Shown here piece after piece: positions 1-8,500 of a stretch of 64,000 bases of DNA. Each line of letters begins with the position of its first letter. Position 1 is the stretch's first letter. The DNA is from Hymenobacter sp. 5317J-9 (GTDB taxonomy: Bacteria > Bacteroidota > Bacteroidia > Cytophagales > Hymenobacteraceae): the NCBI RefSeq assembly GCF_022921075.1, contig NZ_CP095050.1, positions 1,364,001 to 1,428,000 of the forward strand, written 5' to 3'. The position numbers and the translations under genes are program-made. A model generated the notes under the pieces. That model saw only the letters and a list, made by a program, of their open reading frames with translations, searched no databases and was not told the DNA's origin.

Positions 1-137
1 CGCTTGTCGGCGCGCGACAGGTAATGGCCGCTCACCAGCAGGTTGAGCAGCACCCAAGCGGCCAGCACGGCCAGGCCCCGGCCCAGCAGGGCCTCGCGGG
101 CCTGGTGCACGGCCGCCACATCGAGCGCAAGAAACAT
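1..137 (-). CDS. Membrane protein, N-terminal fragment
   Basis: Only the first 45 codons are inside the window; the gene runs off the left edge. The visible N-terminus begins MFLALDVAAV and contains one strongly hydrophobic stretch (residues about 22-35, VLAAWVLLNLLV), followed by SGHYLSRADK, so it looks like the start of an integral membrane protein. The family cannot be named from this fragment. It is read in the same direction as the two outer membrane barrel genes to its right, 44 bases downstream of the first, so co-transcription is possible. Confidence 0.5.
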   Translation of the reverse strand, partial: MFLALDVAAVHQAREALLGRGLAVLAAWVLLNLLVSGHYLSRADK

Positions 138-181
138 AGGCGGCTACAGCAAATGAGAAACCCAGGCCGGCGCCAAGGCCG

Positions 182-865
182 CTAGTGCTTAAAGCCGAGG
201 CCCAGGTACACCTGAAACACCTGGTTGCGGATGTTGTTGTCGGCCACGGTGGCGCCGGACTTGCTGTTGTACTGCAGCACGGTGCCGTCTTTGTAGATTT
301 TGCCCAGGCTCCAGTCGAAGCGGGCGCCCAGCTTGGCAAAGCCCAGGCGGGCTTCGGCGCCGGCAATGGCGCCGTAGTCGAGGCTGTTGTAGCCGCGGTC
401 GGAGAGGCTCACGGTGGCGTCGCCGTCGCGCACGTTGGTGAGCAGCGACACCTGCGGCCCCACGTGAATGCTGAGGGTTTCGGTGAGGTTGCCTACGAAC
501 AGGATGGGCAGCTCCAGGTAGTCGAGGCGGGTGTCGCGGGTGGCGGTGCCCAGGTAATCGGTGCGGTAGCCCTTGCGCGAGTACAGCAGCTCCACCATCA
601 GCGAGGCGAAGTTGTTGAAGCCAAACTGCCCGTACACGCCGGCGTGGAAGTCCTTGAGGTTGTCGCGGTTGGTGAACAGGTCGGCGCCCGCGCCCTGGAT
701 GCTGGCCAGGTTGTAGCCGCCCTTGATGCCAAAGCCGGTGTTGCGCGACTCGGTGCCGTCGCTGGCGGCATAATCGGTGGAAGAGCCCACGCCGGGGCCC
801 TGCTGGGCGCGCACGGCGGGCGCGGCCGCCAGGGCCAGCGCAAATACGAATACGGCTTTTTTCAT
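182..865 (-). CDS. PorT-like outer membrane beta-barrel protein
   Basis: 227 residues. An N-terminal signal peptide (MKKAVFVFALALAAAPAVRA, cut before QQ) is followed by a glycine- and aromatic-rich sequence with alternating hydrophobic strands. The pattern GFGIKGGYNLA, HAGVYGQFGF, LDYLELPILF and HVGPQVSLL is typical of the outer membrane beta-barrel (OMP_b-brl / PorT) family of Bacteroidota. It should be a small 8-stranded barrel in the outer membrane; no specific ligand can be named. It is a tandem paralog of the next gene, sharing these motifs in the same order. Confidence 0.8.
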   Translation of the reverse strand: MKKAVFVFALALAAAPAVRAQQGPGVGSSTDYAASDGTESRNTGFGIKGGYNLASIQGAGADLFTNRDNLKDFHAGVYGQFGFNNFASLMVELLYSRKGYRTDYLGTATRDTRLDYLELPILFVGNLTETLSIHVGPQVSLLTNVRDGDATVSLSDRGYNSLDYGAIAGAEARLGFAKLGARFDWSLGKIYKDGTVLQYNSKSGATVADNNIRNQVFQVYLGLGFKH

Positions 866-942
866 GACAATAGAAAGTAAAATGGCCTCATAGCAAACGG
901 CCGTTTGCGCCCAAAGTTGCCCGCGTGGCCTGCCGCATCAGC

Positions 943-977
943 AAAAAAGGAGGCCCCTTCCGGAACCTCCTTTTTTT
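943..977 (-). terminator. Rho-independent terminator between the two barrel genes
   Basis: An 11-bp perfect stem (AAAAAAGGAGG at 943-953 against CCTCCTTTTTT at 966-976, 12-base loop) with a T run when read on the minus strand. It lies just downstream of the 1008-1631 gene and so separates it from the 182-865 paralog. Confidence 0.75.
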
Positions 978-1007
978 GCAAGCCAAACGCTAAGCAGCCG
1001 CAAGGCC

Positions 1008-1631
1008 TTATTGCGTGAAGCCAAAGCCCAGGTACACCTGGAACACGTTGTTGTACACCTTGGCGTCTTTAGCAATCTTGGTCAGGCCCAGGTTGTAGCG
1101 GGCGCCCAGGCGGGCCGGGCCGATGCGGTATTCCAATCCGCCCACGCCCGAGAGGTCGAAGCTCTTGAATCCGTTGTCGTTGATGTCGAGGTCTTTGTCG
1201 CCCGACACCACTTTGGTCAGCACCGAGGCCTGCGGGCCGATGTGGAAGCTGAAGGCGTCGGTGATGTTGCCCACGTAGAGCACTGGCACCGACAGGTAAT
1301 CGAGGCGCAGGTTGTCGACGCCGTCGGTGAACTTGGTGCCCTGGCGCGAATACAGCGCTTCTACCTGAATGGAGGAGAAGTCGTTGAACCCAAACTGCCC
1401 GTAGAGGCCGGCGTGGAAGGTGTTGGAGCTACTGCGGCCCGAGCCGGCGTCGTCACCGTACACGTTGGCCAGGTTGTAGCCGCCCTTCACGCCAAAGCCG
1501 GTGTTGCCCGATTCGGTGGTGGCGCCGCCGGTGTAGTCTTTGGAAGAAAGCGCGCCGCCCGGCGCTGCCTGGGCAAAAGCAGCCGGAGACGAAGCCACGG
1601 CGAGCAGCAGAAACAGAAGAATCTTTTTCAT
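1008..1631 (-). CDS. PorT-like outer membrane beta-barrel protein (paralog)
   Basis: 207 residues with signal peptide MKKILLFLLLAVASSPAAFA. The mature part shares the order of motifs with the neighbour at 182-865: NTGFGVKGGYNLA, FHAGLYGQFGF, LRLDYLSVPVLYVGN, FHIGPQASVLT and a C-terminus VFQVYLGFGFTQ ending in aromatic residues, as barrel proteins do. A duplication is the simplest explanation. Its own terminator at 943-977 means the two genes can be transcribed separately. Function beyond an outer membrane barrel is unknown. Confidence 0.8.
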   Translation of the reverse strand: MKKILLFLLLAVASSPAAFAQAAPGGALSSKDYTGGATTESGNTGFGVKGGYNLANVYGDDAGSGRSSSNTFHAGLYGQFGFNDFSSIQVEALYSRQGTKFTDGVDNLRLDYLSVPVLYVGNITDAFSFHIGPQASVLTKVVSGDKDLDINDNGFKSFDLSGVGGLEYRIGPARLGARYNLGLTKIAKDAKVYNNVFQVYLGFGFTQ

Positions 1632-1764
1632 GAGTGAAAGAAAGGGGTAAGGGAAAGCAAAAGCTCGGGAAGATGACTATTCCCGCTTGCCCCTATACTT
1701 TCCCGGGGCCAGAAAGTTGCCGCGGCTGCGCAGTACGGCCAAATAAAATGACCACCCGGTGCGC

Positions 1765-1791
1765 TTTGCCAGCCGTCGGGCCTTACCTTTG
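1765..1791 (+). promoter_or_regulatory. Bacteroidota-type promoter for tRNA-Val
   Basis: TTTG at 1765-1768 and TACCTTTG at 1784-1791 fit the TTTG / TAnnTTTG promoter form of this phylum, although the 15-base spacer is shorter than the usual 19 or so. The expected start is about 25 bases before the tRNA. Confidence 0.5.
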
Positions 1792-1823
1792 GGGCCGCGC
1801 AGCCGCTAGGCCGCGCGCATTCT

Positions 1824-1898
1824 GGGGTGTTAGCTCAGTTGGTTCAGAGCGCCACCCTGACACGGTGGAGGTCGATGGTTCGAGCCCATTACACCTCA
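1824..1898 (+). tRNA. tRNA-Val (anticodon GAC)
   Basis: A complete cloverleaf. The acceptor stem GGGGTGT (1824-1830) pairs with ACACCTC (1891-1897), with one G-U pair and discriminator A1898. The D arm is TAGCTCAGTTGG, the anticodon stem CCACC/GGTGG has loop CTGACAC (anticodon GAC), and the T loop is TTCGAGC. CCA is not encoded. A terminator hairpin follows at once. Confidence 0.96.
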
Positions 1899-1903
1899 CG
1901 GGA

Positions 1904-1934
1904 AGCCCCTATGCAGCGCGCGTAGGGGCTTTTT
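1904..1934 (+). terminator. Terminator of tRNA-Val
   Basis: Stem AGCCCCTA (1904-1911) / TAGGGGCT (1923-1930) followed by TTTT, six bases after the tRNA. Confidence 0.8.
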
Positions 1935-2134
1935 CTATGGTTGGCCCCCGGTTTTGCCCCCGGTGCTGGGTTTTTCAAGCGCGTTGGATGGGGTTAGTTG
2001 GCGGTGATTCGCAGTTGGACGGGCAGGGCTTTGTGGGCGGCGCATGCACCAGCCCCACGCGGGGGCGCAGGTGGCCGCTTTGAGGGCAACGCACGTACTC
2101 GAACACGGCGGTGTAACTGCATTTAATATACCGG

Positions 2135-2278
2135 ATTGGCCGTATCATAGCGGGGGCGCTGCTACTCAGCGTGGCCGTGCTGGCGTAGCGGTTGGTGCAT
2201 AATGCCGGCGATGAGCTGCGCCAGCGCAACGCCGAACTCCAGCAGCGCAACGCCAACAGCATCTGGGGCAAGCATTGA
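2135..2278 (+). pseudogene. Remnant of a small membrane/coiled-coil protein with internal stop
   Basis: In one frame this stretch reads IGRIIAGALLLSVAVLA, stop (TAG 2186-2188), then RLVHNAGDELRQRNAELQ and ends IWGKH-stop. A hydrophobic segment followed by a short charged heptad-like stretch is what a small membrane-anchored protein (for example a spanin- or Rz-like phage protein) looks like. There is an in-frame stop and no start codon. It sits in the region after tRNA-Val (1899-2305), which otherwise holds no recognisable gene. Function is not assignable. Confidence 0.3.
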
Positions 2279-2305
2279 GGTGCGGGCCGTACTTTCGCGG
2301 CCCTT

Positions 2306-2506
2306 ATGGCAGCAGCAACCTACCTCTTCAAAGGCCTCGACGGCTACGCCGGCTTTCGCCACGGCCGGGAATACGAATTGGAGCTGGCTGCGATGGAGCC
2401 GAACGATGAGCGGCCCACAGCGGAAATCGTGGTAATTAACCCGGTGTCGCGGCTCTACGCCTACCACCGCAAGGAGGAGTTCAACCTGTTGTGGACCCGC
2501 AAATAG
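2306..2506 (+). CDS. Small hypothetical protein (66 aa)
   Basis: 66 residues, MAAATYLFKGLDGYAGFRHG to EEFNLLWTRK. It is hydrophilic, with a natural amino acid composition and no signal peptide or membrane segment. The GYAGFRHGREYELEL stretch followed by EIVVINPVSRLYAYHRKEEF reads like a compact single-domain protein of the short accessory type found near tRNAs or in prophage remnants. A TACTTTCG box at 2290-2297, close to TAnnTTTG, precedes the ATG by 8 bases. The following small ORF starts two bases after its stop. No family recognised. Confidence 0.45.
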   Translation: MAAATYLFKGLDGYAGFRHGREYELELAAMEPNDERPTAEIVVINPVSRLYAYHRKEEFNLLWTRK

Positions 2507-2507
2507 A

Positions 2508-2727
2508 ATGGGCTACGGGCGGTTCGCGTTTGAGCTAGGCGCGCCCCGTGCAGTTGCAGCTGGGGCTCGGCTTCCATCAGGTGCAGTGGCACGGGTGGGT
2601 GCTGGTGCCCACGCCGGGCGTGCGGCGTCGAGAGGCCGTGTACTGGCTGGGCCCCGCTTTTTGGGACTGCTGCTGGGAGTCGGAACTGTTTGGGCTGGGC
2701 CAGCGCCCCGACCACCACAAGACGTAA
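2508..2727 (+). pseudogene. Small hypothetical gene with apparent frameshift
   Basis: The ATG lies two bases after the stop of the 66-residue ORF and begins MGYGRFAFELGAPRAV. From about 2548 the coherent protein continues in a different frame (QLQLGLGFHQVQWHGWVLV, AVYWLGPAFWDCCWESELF) to TAA 2725-2727. The two halves join naturally into one protein of about 72 residues rich in Trp and aromatic residues, so a single frameshift is the most economical reading. Alternatively the second half is a 59-residue GTG-start gene. No family recognised. Confidence 0.35.
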
Positions 2728-3000
2728 AACGCTCCGACTACCCGGCCAGGGCGTTTCCGGTTTCAGCTTATCGCCGGGCCTGGCGGGCGCACACGGGGGA
2801 GGCAGAAGTCTAAGATGCGCAATTCTTTAACACAATTACCCCCCTCAGCAGGGCTGAAACGCGCCAATACGGTCGCGTTACGGGGATGCACACCACGTTG
2901 TCCCGCTTAAGTACCAGTCGCAATTAGCCCAACATTGTCCTTTTGGTGGGGCGAAAGGCAGGTAACCTTTGGGCCTCAACCTTACCCCTTACCAACGCAT

Positions 3001-3390
3001 ATGAAAAAGGTAACACTTCCCCTCCGCCGCTTGCTCGGTTTTGCAAGTCTATTGCTTGCCGCAAGCGCTTTGCTGCTTTTCTCGGCGCCAACTTCTACGG
3101 CCGGTAGCCCTGCGGCCACGTTTGAAAGCTGCAGGAACATATACACGCTCAACGGCTATTACGAAGTGTGCCGCGAAACGAGTGTGTATATTGACACGGA
3201 TGACCAATGGATTAACGAGGCTCCGGAAAACAGCACGTGGACATGGCACCCAAATAGCCCGGGCGCCCCCAGCGACCCCATGCCGGGCGCCGGCGGCCCC
3301 TGCACCAATTGCACCCCGCCCGCTCCCTGCCCAACGTGCCCGTGCCCACTCAACGACCCTAATTGCCATGATACTCCCACTTTTGACTAA
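3001..3390 (+). CDS. Secreted Cys/Pro-rich small protein
   Basis: 129 residues from ATG 3001 (a longer in-frame start at 2935 lacks a signal peptide at its end and is less likely). The N-terminus is a clear Sec signal, MKKVTLPLRRLLGFASLLLA, then a mature part with scattered Cys. The C-terminus is a Pro/Cys stretch with CTNC, CPTC and CPLNDPNC spacing, suggesting disulfides or metal binding outside the cytoplasm. A strong terminator follows. The family is not recognised. It may belong to the accessory material after tRNA-Val. Confidence 0.6.
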   Translation: MKKVTLPLRRLLGFASLLLAASALLLFSAPTSTAGSPAATFESCRNIYTLNGYYEVCRETSVYIDTDDQWINEAPENSTWTWHPNSPGAPSDPMPGAGGPCTNCTPPAPCPTCPCPLNDPNCHDTPTFD

Positions 3391-3413
3391 TTGGGAGTTT
3401 TAATAAAAAAGCC

Positions 3414-3446
3414 AAAAGCCCAAGCGGATTCGCTTGGGCTTTTGTT
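3414..3446 (+). terminator. Terminator after the Cys-rich secreted protein
   Basis: 13-bp perfect stem AAAAGCCCAAGCG (3414-3426) / CGCTTGGGCTTTT (3431-3443) with loop GATT. Confidence 0.8.
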
Positions 3447-3537
3447 TGTAGGAGTTCTTACTGTCAAAGCGCAGGGAGCACGGCATTTCTCTCCGTAACG
3501 GATAGGCTGCCGCAGTAGTGAAGGATTTGCGCCCCAG

Positions 3538-3702
3538 CTAACTGGTAGGGCCGGTATCCACCCAAGCTTCTACTACCTGTTGTACCGAACCTGGGACGGC
3601 CGAAAGAATGTCGTACCCTGTGGCGGCCTCGATGGCGTCCACGCTGGTGCGGTAGGTGCTCCACGGACAATACTGGCTCCTAAAACGCAGGTCGCAAGTC
3701 AT
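3538..3702 (-). pseudogene. C-terminal scrap of a DNA/RNA non-specific endonuclease
   Basis: Read on the minus strand, codons 3663 down to 3541 give WSTYRTSVDAIEAATGYDIL and then SAVPGSVQQVVEAWVDTGPTS, stop at 3538-3540. By my count, 29 of 41 positions match the C-terminus of the intact nuclease at 21495-22382 (WGSYRTTVDAIEQATGYNIL...KVDTGPTS). Nothing of the catalytic domain (DRGH motif) is present, and an in-frame TGA lies just upstream of 3702. It is therefore a truncated relic of a second nuclease copy. The rest of 3444-4011 holds no other gene I can support. Confidence 0.7.
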
Positions 3703-4011
3703 TCCCCTGGGTCATGCAGAAGGCGGAATGCGAGGCATTTTTCACTGCGTTGGGCGACAGCACCAAAGCCAGCAACTACTTTGCCGAGTGCCAAAACGCA
3801 GTGGGTACCGCAACCAAGGGCTTTCGGCCCGCTCCTTCACGGGTCGGGTACCCTAGCTTGGCCACCAACGCCATACCACCAATACTTGTCCTGAAGTGGC
3901 TGCCCAGGGGCCATGTCGCGCGTTGCGGAACGGGCTCTGCGCAATTAATTATGGAGATGAGATGCAAGAACAGCGCACGTTGCTGGGCGCCCTTGCTACC
4001 TTGCTTTCATT

Positions 4012-5964
4012 ATGCTTCAACCTCTCCGCGCGTTTACCTGGGGGCTGACCGGCCTACTCGGCTTCCTTTGCATTGTAGGATTGGGCTTACTGCCCGCGCA
4101 GGCCCAGGCGCCGCCCTACACGTGGGCCGCGGGCGTGGGAACAACCTCCCTCGGGCAAGTGGGCACGATAGACCGCCACGATTGCGACGTCACCACCATT
4201 GCCACCACCGCCGGCGGACAAACCTACGTGACCGGCAGCTTCAAACGGTCCGTGGAATTTGGCTCCACCACGCTGACCAGCGCCGGCGAGCAGGATATTT
4301 TTCTGGCTAAGCTCGATGCTTCCGGCCAGGCCCTTTGGGCCGTGCGCGCCGGCGACCGCGGCGACGATGCGGGCTTCACCGTGACCGTAGACGCGTTAGA
4401 CAATGTGTACGTGGCCGGGTATTTCCGATATTCAGCCACTTTTGGCGCTTTTGCGCTCAACAGCGGCAGCGCCATTTTGGGCTTTTTGGCTAAATATGAC
4501 TCCCAAGGCGTGTGCCAATGGGCCACAACCATTCCGCCGGCATTCAACATCACCGCTGTGGCAGTTGACGCCGCCGACAACCTGGTGCTCGCCGGCACCT
4601 TCTCAAATACCACGGTGCAGTTTGGCGCAATCACCCTGCAGGGCGTACCCTTGGTTGAAAACGCGTTTGTAGCCAAGCGGAGCGCGCAGGGAAATTGGCT
4701 CTGGGCCGTTCGCACCGGAAGCCGCAGCGGACGCGTGGCCCTAGATGCGTCGGGCAACGTGTATTGCACCGGTAATTTCGGCCTGACCAACAACTTTGGT
4801 CGTTTCACGCTGACGGCTAATGGCTTGCAGGATGGATTCATCGGCAAGCTGGACCCGGCTGGCAACTGGCTCTGGGTGCGTAGCGCCGGCGGGCCCGGCT
4901 ATGACTACGCCGGCGGCGTTGGCGTCGACTATGCTGGCAATGTATTGGTTACCGGCGGGTTTGGGCAGCCGTCGGCCACCTTCGACTCCATTACGATACC
5001 GAATAGGGGCAACGGCAATTTTGACGGCTACGTGGCCAAGCTCGACCCAAATGGCAACTACTTATGGGCCAATGGGCTAGGTGGCACCGACAACGACGTG
5101 ACCAGTGATTTGGTGGTAGATGACGACGGCAGTGCCTACGTGGTGGGGTCGTATCAGGACTATGGCATTGGGGCCACGTTTGGCAGCATCGTGATGCCCA
5201 ATCTGGGCCGGCGGTTTGGCCAGTTTTTCGTGACCAAACTCAGCCCCACGGGCGCCTTCAACTGGGTGGCCACCACCAGCAGCGGCACCTACGACGAGTT
5301 TGGGCAGAGCGTGGCCCTGGACCACCGGGGCGGGGTCTACGCGGCCGGCTTTTATGCCGGGCCCAGCATCGGGTTTGGCCCCAACACGCAGGTGGGCAAC
5401 CCCGGTGCTCATACCGGTTTTCTGGTCAAGATTGGCGACAGTCCCCTGGCGATAGTTGTCGGCTTGTCACCGCCTCAAGGCGCGGCGGGTACCCCCGTCG
5501 CAATTCGCGGGGCCCGCCTGGCCGGCACCACGGCGGTTTATTTCAACGGCGTGCCGGCCGCTTCCTTCACGGCTACCTCGCCCACTACGCTCACCGCCAT
5601 AGCGCCACCCGGCGTCACCACCGGGCCCGTGAGTGTGCAAACAGCCGCCGGCGCGGGCCCGGCGGGCTTGGTTTTTCAGGTGGGCACCGCAACGAGCACC
5701 GCCGGCCCCAGAGCGACCAGGCAGGATTTTTGGCCTAACCCCGTGCCGGCAGGGGGCCGGTTGCAGCTGGGAGGGTACGGCAACGGCTCGGCTTCGGTGC
5801 CGGTCCAGGCAACGTTATATACCTTATTGGGCCAGGTCATGGCGGTGCGCCGCATTTCGCCAACCGGAGAAGTGGCGGTAGGAGAGGTGCCCAGTGGCAG
5901 CTACATCCTGGCCGTGAGTGCGCCTGAAGGCAGGGTATTTCGTTACCCGATTCAGGTTCAGTAA
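4012..5964 (+). CDS. SBBP-repeat / IPT-TIG protein with T9SS sorting domain
   Basis: 650 residues. A signal peptide (about residues 1-32, ending AQAQA) is followed by seven or so repeats of about 55 residues. Typical repeat phrases are DASGNVYCTGNFG, DYAGNVLVTGGFG and LDPAGNWLWVRSAGG, which mark SBBP beta-propeller repeats. An IPT/TIG immunoglobulin-like domain follows (about 480-555, LSPPQGAAGTPVAIRGARL), then a T9SS type A C-terminal domain (about 570-650, WPNPVPAGGRLQL ... GSYILAV). It should be exported across the outer membrane by T9SS and cell-surface attached or released. The ligand is unknown. It converges on icd across a perfect palindromic terminator. Confidence 0.85.
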   Translation: MLQPLRAFTWGLTGLLGFLCIVGLGLLPAQAQAPPYTWAAGVGTTSLGQVGTIDRHDCDVTTIATTAGGQTYVTGSFKRSVEFGSTTLTSAGEQDIFLAKLDASGQALWAVRAGDRGDDAGFTVTVDALDNVYVAGYFRYSATFGAFALNSGSAILGFLAKYDSQGVCQWATTIPPAFNITAVAVDAADNLVLAGTFSNTTVQFGAITLQGVPLVENAFVAKRSAQGNWLWAVRTGSRSGRVALDASGNVYCTGNFGLTNNFGRFTLTANGLQDGFIGKLDPAGNWLWVRSAGGPGYDYAGGVGVDYAGNVLVTGGFGQPSATFDSITIPNRGNGNFDGYVAKLDPNGNYLWANGLGGTDNDVTSDLVVDDDGSAYVVGSYQDYGIGATFGSIVMPNLGRRFGQFFVTKLSPTGAFNWVATTSSGTYDEFGQSVALDHRGGVYAAGFYAGPSIGFGPNTQVGNPGAHTGFLVKIGDSPLAIVVGLSPPQGAAGTPVAIRGARLAGTTAVYFNGVPAASFTATSPTTLTAIAPPGVTTGPVSVQTAAGAGPAGLVFQVGTATSTAGPRATRQDFWPNPVPAGGRLQLGGYGNGSASVPVQATLYTLLGQVMAVRRISPTGEVAVGEVPSGSYILAVSAPEGRVFRYPIQVQ

Positions 5965-6050
5965 ACAGCCGATGATGCGCCCGGCTGGGCTGTTGCGGCG
6001 GCTCAGGTCTTTTGAAGTGAGTTCCGGCAGCGAAGACACAAGCAGGCAAC

Positions 6051-6109
6051 GCCCATCTGCACAAAAAAGCCCGTCCGGCAACCGGACGGGCTTTTTTGTG
6101 CAGATGGGC
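6051..6109. terminator. Perfect 28-bp palindromic bidirectional terminator
   Basis: Arms 6051-6078 and 6082-6109 are perfectly complementary over 28 bp with a 3-base loop and A6/T6 runs inside the stem (GCCCGTCCGG/CCGGACGGGC core). It lies between two convergent genes and can terminate both. Confidence 0.85.
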
Positions 6110-6117
6110 CGAGCGAA

Positions 6118-7350
6118 TTACGCGCCCAGCTTCTTTTTCAGGTTAGTGTCCAGCGCTTCCAGGAACTCCTCGGTGTAGAGGTAGTCGCGGCCGTGCTCCA
6201 CCTTGTTGCCGTGGATGCAGACGGCGAGGTCCTTGGTCATCTTGCCGCTTTCCACGGTTTCGATGCACACTTGCTCCAAGGCGTGGCAGAAATTCACCAG
6301 CTCCTGGTTGCCGTCGAGCTTGCCGCGGAACTCCAGGCCGCGCGTCCAGGCGAAGATGCTGGCAATGGGGTTGGTGCTGGTGGGCTTGCCCTTCTGGTGG
6401 TCGCGGTAGTGGCGCGTCACGGTGCCGTGGGCGGCTTCGGCCTCCATGGTGTTGCCGTCTGGCGTCACCAGCGTCGAGGTCATCAGGCCGAGCGAGCCGA
6501 AGCCCTGGGCCACGGTGTCGCTCTGCACGTCGCCGTCGTAGTTTTTGCAGGCCCACACGAAGTTGCCGTTCCACTTCAGCGCCGAGGCCACCATGTCGTC
6601 AATCAGGCGGTGCTCGTAGGTGATGCCGGCAGCCTGGAACTTGGCCAGGTAATCGGCTTCGTAAATCTCCTGGAAGATGTCCTTGAAGCGGCCGTCGTAC
6701 TTCTTCAGGATGGTGTTTTTGGTGCTCAGGTACAGCGGCCAGCCCTTCATCAGGGCCTGGTTGAAGCAGGCGTGGGCAAAGCCGCGGATGCTTTCGTCGG
6801 TGTTGTACATGGCCAGGGCCACGCCGTCGCTCTTGAAATTGAACACTTCAAACGACTGCGCCTCGCCGCCGTCTTCGGGCTGGAAAGTGATGGTGAGCTT
6901 GCCCTTGCCTTTGGTCACGAAGTCCGTAGCGCGGTACTGGTCGCCGAAGGCGTGGCGGCCAATGCAAATCGGAGCCGTCCAGTTGGGCACCAGGCGGGGC
7001 ACGTTCTGCATCACGATGGGCTCGCGGAACACCGTGCCGTCCAGGATGTTGCGGATGGTGCCGTTCGGCGACTTCCACATCTGCTTCAGGTTGAACTCCT
7101 TCACGCGCTCCTCGTCGGGGGTGATGGTGGCGCACTTGATGCCCACGCCGTACTGCTTGATGGCGTTGGCCGCGTCGATGGTCACCTGGTCGTTGGTTTC
7201 GTCGCGGTATTCAATGCCCAGGTCGTAGTACTTGATGTCGAGGTCGAGGTAGGGCGTAATCAGCTTGTCTTTGATAAACTTCCAGATGATGCGCGTCATT
7301 TCGTCGCCATCGAGCTCCACTACGGGGTTGGCTACTTTGATTTTGGTCAT
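6118..7350 (-). CDS. icd: NADP-dependent isocitrate dehydrogenase
   Basis: 410 residues, the full length of the homodimeric eukaryote-like NADP-IDH family. It oxidatively decarboxylates isocitrate to 2-oxoglutarate in the TCA cycle in the cytoplasm, giving NADPH. Diagnostic stretches are [14 protein letters not shown] at the N-terminus, the substrate-phosphate region [19 protein letters not shown], the metal-binding region [20 protein letters not shown] followed by [10 protein letters not shown], and [18 protein letters not shown] for NADP binding. It has its own upstream TACCTTTG box and a shared terminator, so it is probably monocistronic. Confidence 0.95.
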   Translation of the reverse strand: MTKIKVANPVVELDGDEMTRIIWKFIKDKLITPYLDLDIKYYDLGIEYRDETNDQVTIDAANAIKQYGVGIKCATITPDEERVKEFNLKQMWKSPNGTIRNILDGTVFREPIVMQNVPRLVPNWTAPICIGRHAFGDQYRATDFVTKGKGKLTITFQPEDGGEAQSFEVFNFKSDGVALAMYNTDESIRGFAHACFNQALMKGWPLYLSTKNTILKKYDGRFKDIFQEIYEADYLAKFQAAGITYEHRLIDDMVASALKWNGNFVWACKNYDGDVQSDTVAQGFGSLGLMTSTLVTPDGNTMEAEAAHGTVTRHYRDHQKGKPTSTNPIASIFAWTRGLEFRGKLDGNQELVNFCHALEQVCIETVESGKMTKDLAVCIHGNKVEHGRDYLYTEEFLEALDTNLKKKLGA

Positions 7351-7435
7351 GAACTTGGGGAGGTTAAAAAGAAATAATGGGCGTGTAAGTCGAGGAAAGC
7401 CGCTGTTCCGGTGGGCCCGGTTTGGCAGCGGGGCC

Positions 7436-7443
7436 CAAAGGTA
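7436..7443 (-). promoter_or_regulatory. TAnnTTTG box upstream of icd
   Basis: TACCTTTG on the minus strand, 86 bases before the icd start codon. No convincing TTG box is seen at the expected distance, so this is a -7 element only. Confidence 0.35.
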
Positions 7444-7583
7444 GCAGCGCCGGAAAGCTATTACCCCCTGTTGGCCCCGAAATCACACAATGGTTTGTGT
7501 AGCGCCAACCCGCGCGCCACGAGGGCAGTGGGAGTGGCCGGCAGCCCGCCCCCCGGCCATTGCGGCGCTTACTTTGTTGCCGC

Positions 7584-8492
7584 ATGATGCTGCCCATTGC
7601 CTTCGCGCCCACCTACGCCCACCCGCTGCCCAGCGGCCACCGGTTTCCCATGCTCAAGTACGAGCTGCTGCCCGAGCAGCTGCTGCACGAAGGCACGGCC
7701 ACCGAGGCCGACTTCTTCACGCCTCAGCCGCCGCCCGACGCCGACGTGCTGCGGGTGCACGACGCCGACTACTACCAGCGCCTGCGCCGGGGCCAACTCA
7801 CGCGGCAGGAAGAGCGGGCTACCGGCTTTCCGTGGTCGGCGGCGCTGTTCGAACGCGAAGTCACCATCCTGGGCGGCACCATCGAGGGCGCCCGCCGGGC
7901 CCTGAAAACGGGCGTGGCGCTCAACATTGCGGGCGGCACTCACCACGCCTTCCGGGCGAGGGGCGAAGGGTTTTGCCTGCTCAACGACCAGGCCGCCGCT
8001 GCCGCCTGGCTGCTGGCCCACGAGCCCACGGTGCAGAAAATCCTCATCGTCGACCTCGACGTGCACCAGGGCAACGGCACGGCGGCCATCTTCCAGCACG
8101 AGCCCCGGGTATTCACGTTTTCGATGCACGGCGGCCGCAACTACCCCGCCCGCAAGGAAGCCTCCGACCTCGACCTGCCGCTGCCCGACGGCACCGACGA
8201 CGCTACCTACCTCCGGCTATTGGCCAATACCCTCCCACGCCTGCTCGACGAGGTGCGGCCCGATTTCGTGTTCTACCTCGCCGGCGTCGATGTGCTGGCC
8301 ACCGACAAGCTGGGCCATCTCGGCCTCAGCCGCGCGGGCTGCCGCCAGCGCGACGAACTGGTACTCGGCCTCTGCCACCGGCACCGGCTGCCCGTGGTGG
8401 TGTGCATGGGCGGCGGCTATTCCGAGCGCATCGCCGACATCGTGGAAGCCCACGCCAACACGTTCCGCGTCGCGGCCGGGTTGTGGGCATAA
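7584..8492 (+). CDS. Histone deacetylase family protein
   Basis: 302 residues from ATG 7584 (a second ATG follows at once). It has the class II / acetoin-utilisation type deacetylase fold. Hallmarks are THHAF in GGTHHAFRARGEGFC (active-site His pair), DLDVHQGNGTA (zinc-binding Asp and His), the second zinc Asp in LAGVDVLATDKLGHL and GGGYSERIADIVEAH. In bacteria such enzymes remove acetyl groups from small amines or proteins; the substrate cannot be told here. TTACTTTG, close to TAnnTTTG, lies only about 8 bases before the ATG, hinting at a very short leader. It converges on the methyltransferase with 8 bases between stops. Confidence 0.85.
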   Translation: MMLPIAFAPTYAHPLPSGHRFPMLKYELLPEQLLHEGTATEADFFTPQPPPDADVLRVHDADYYQRLRRGQLTRQEERATGFPWSAALFEREVTILGGTIEGARRALKTGVALNIAGGTHHAFRARGEGFCLLNDQAAAAAWLLAHEPTVQKILIVDLDVHQGNGTAAIFQHEPRVFTFSMHGGRNYPARKEASDLDLPLPDGTDDATYLRLLANTLPRLLDEVRPDFVFYLAGVDVLATDKLGHLGLSRAGCRQRDELVLGLCHRHRLPVVVCMGGGYSERIADIVEAHANTFRVAAGLWA

Positions 8493-8500
8493 AGGCCTGG

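Noticed and set aside
1634..2083. 149-residue frame across tRNA-Val
   Set aside because: It reads through the tRNA and its terminator and has no coherent composition.
3001..3390. Longer start at 2935 for the Cys-rich protein
   Set aside because: It would place 22 extra residues before a typical MKK signal peptide.
3714..4310. 198-residue plus-strand frame beginning MQKAECEAFF
   Set aside because: It overlaps the start of the SBBP/TIG gene, the second half is Arg/His-rich shadow sequence, and the first 35 residues alone are too little to support a gene.
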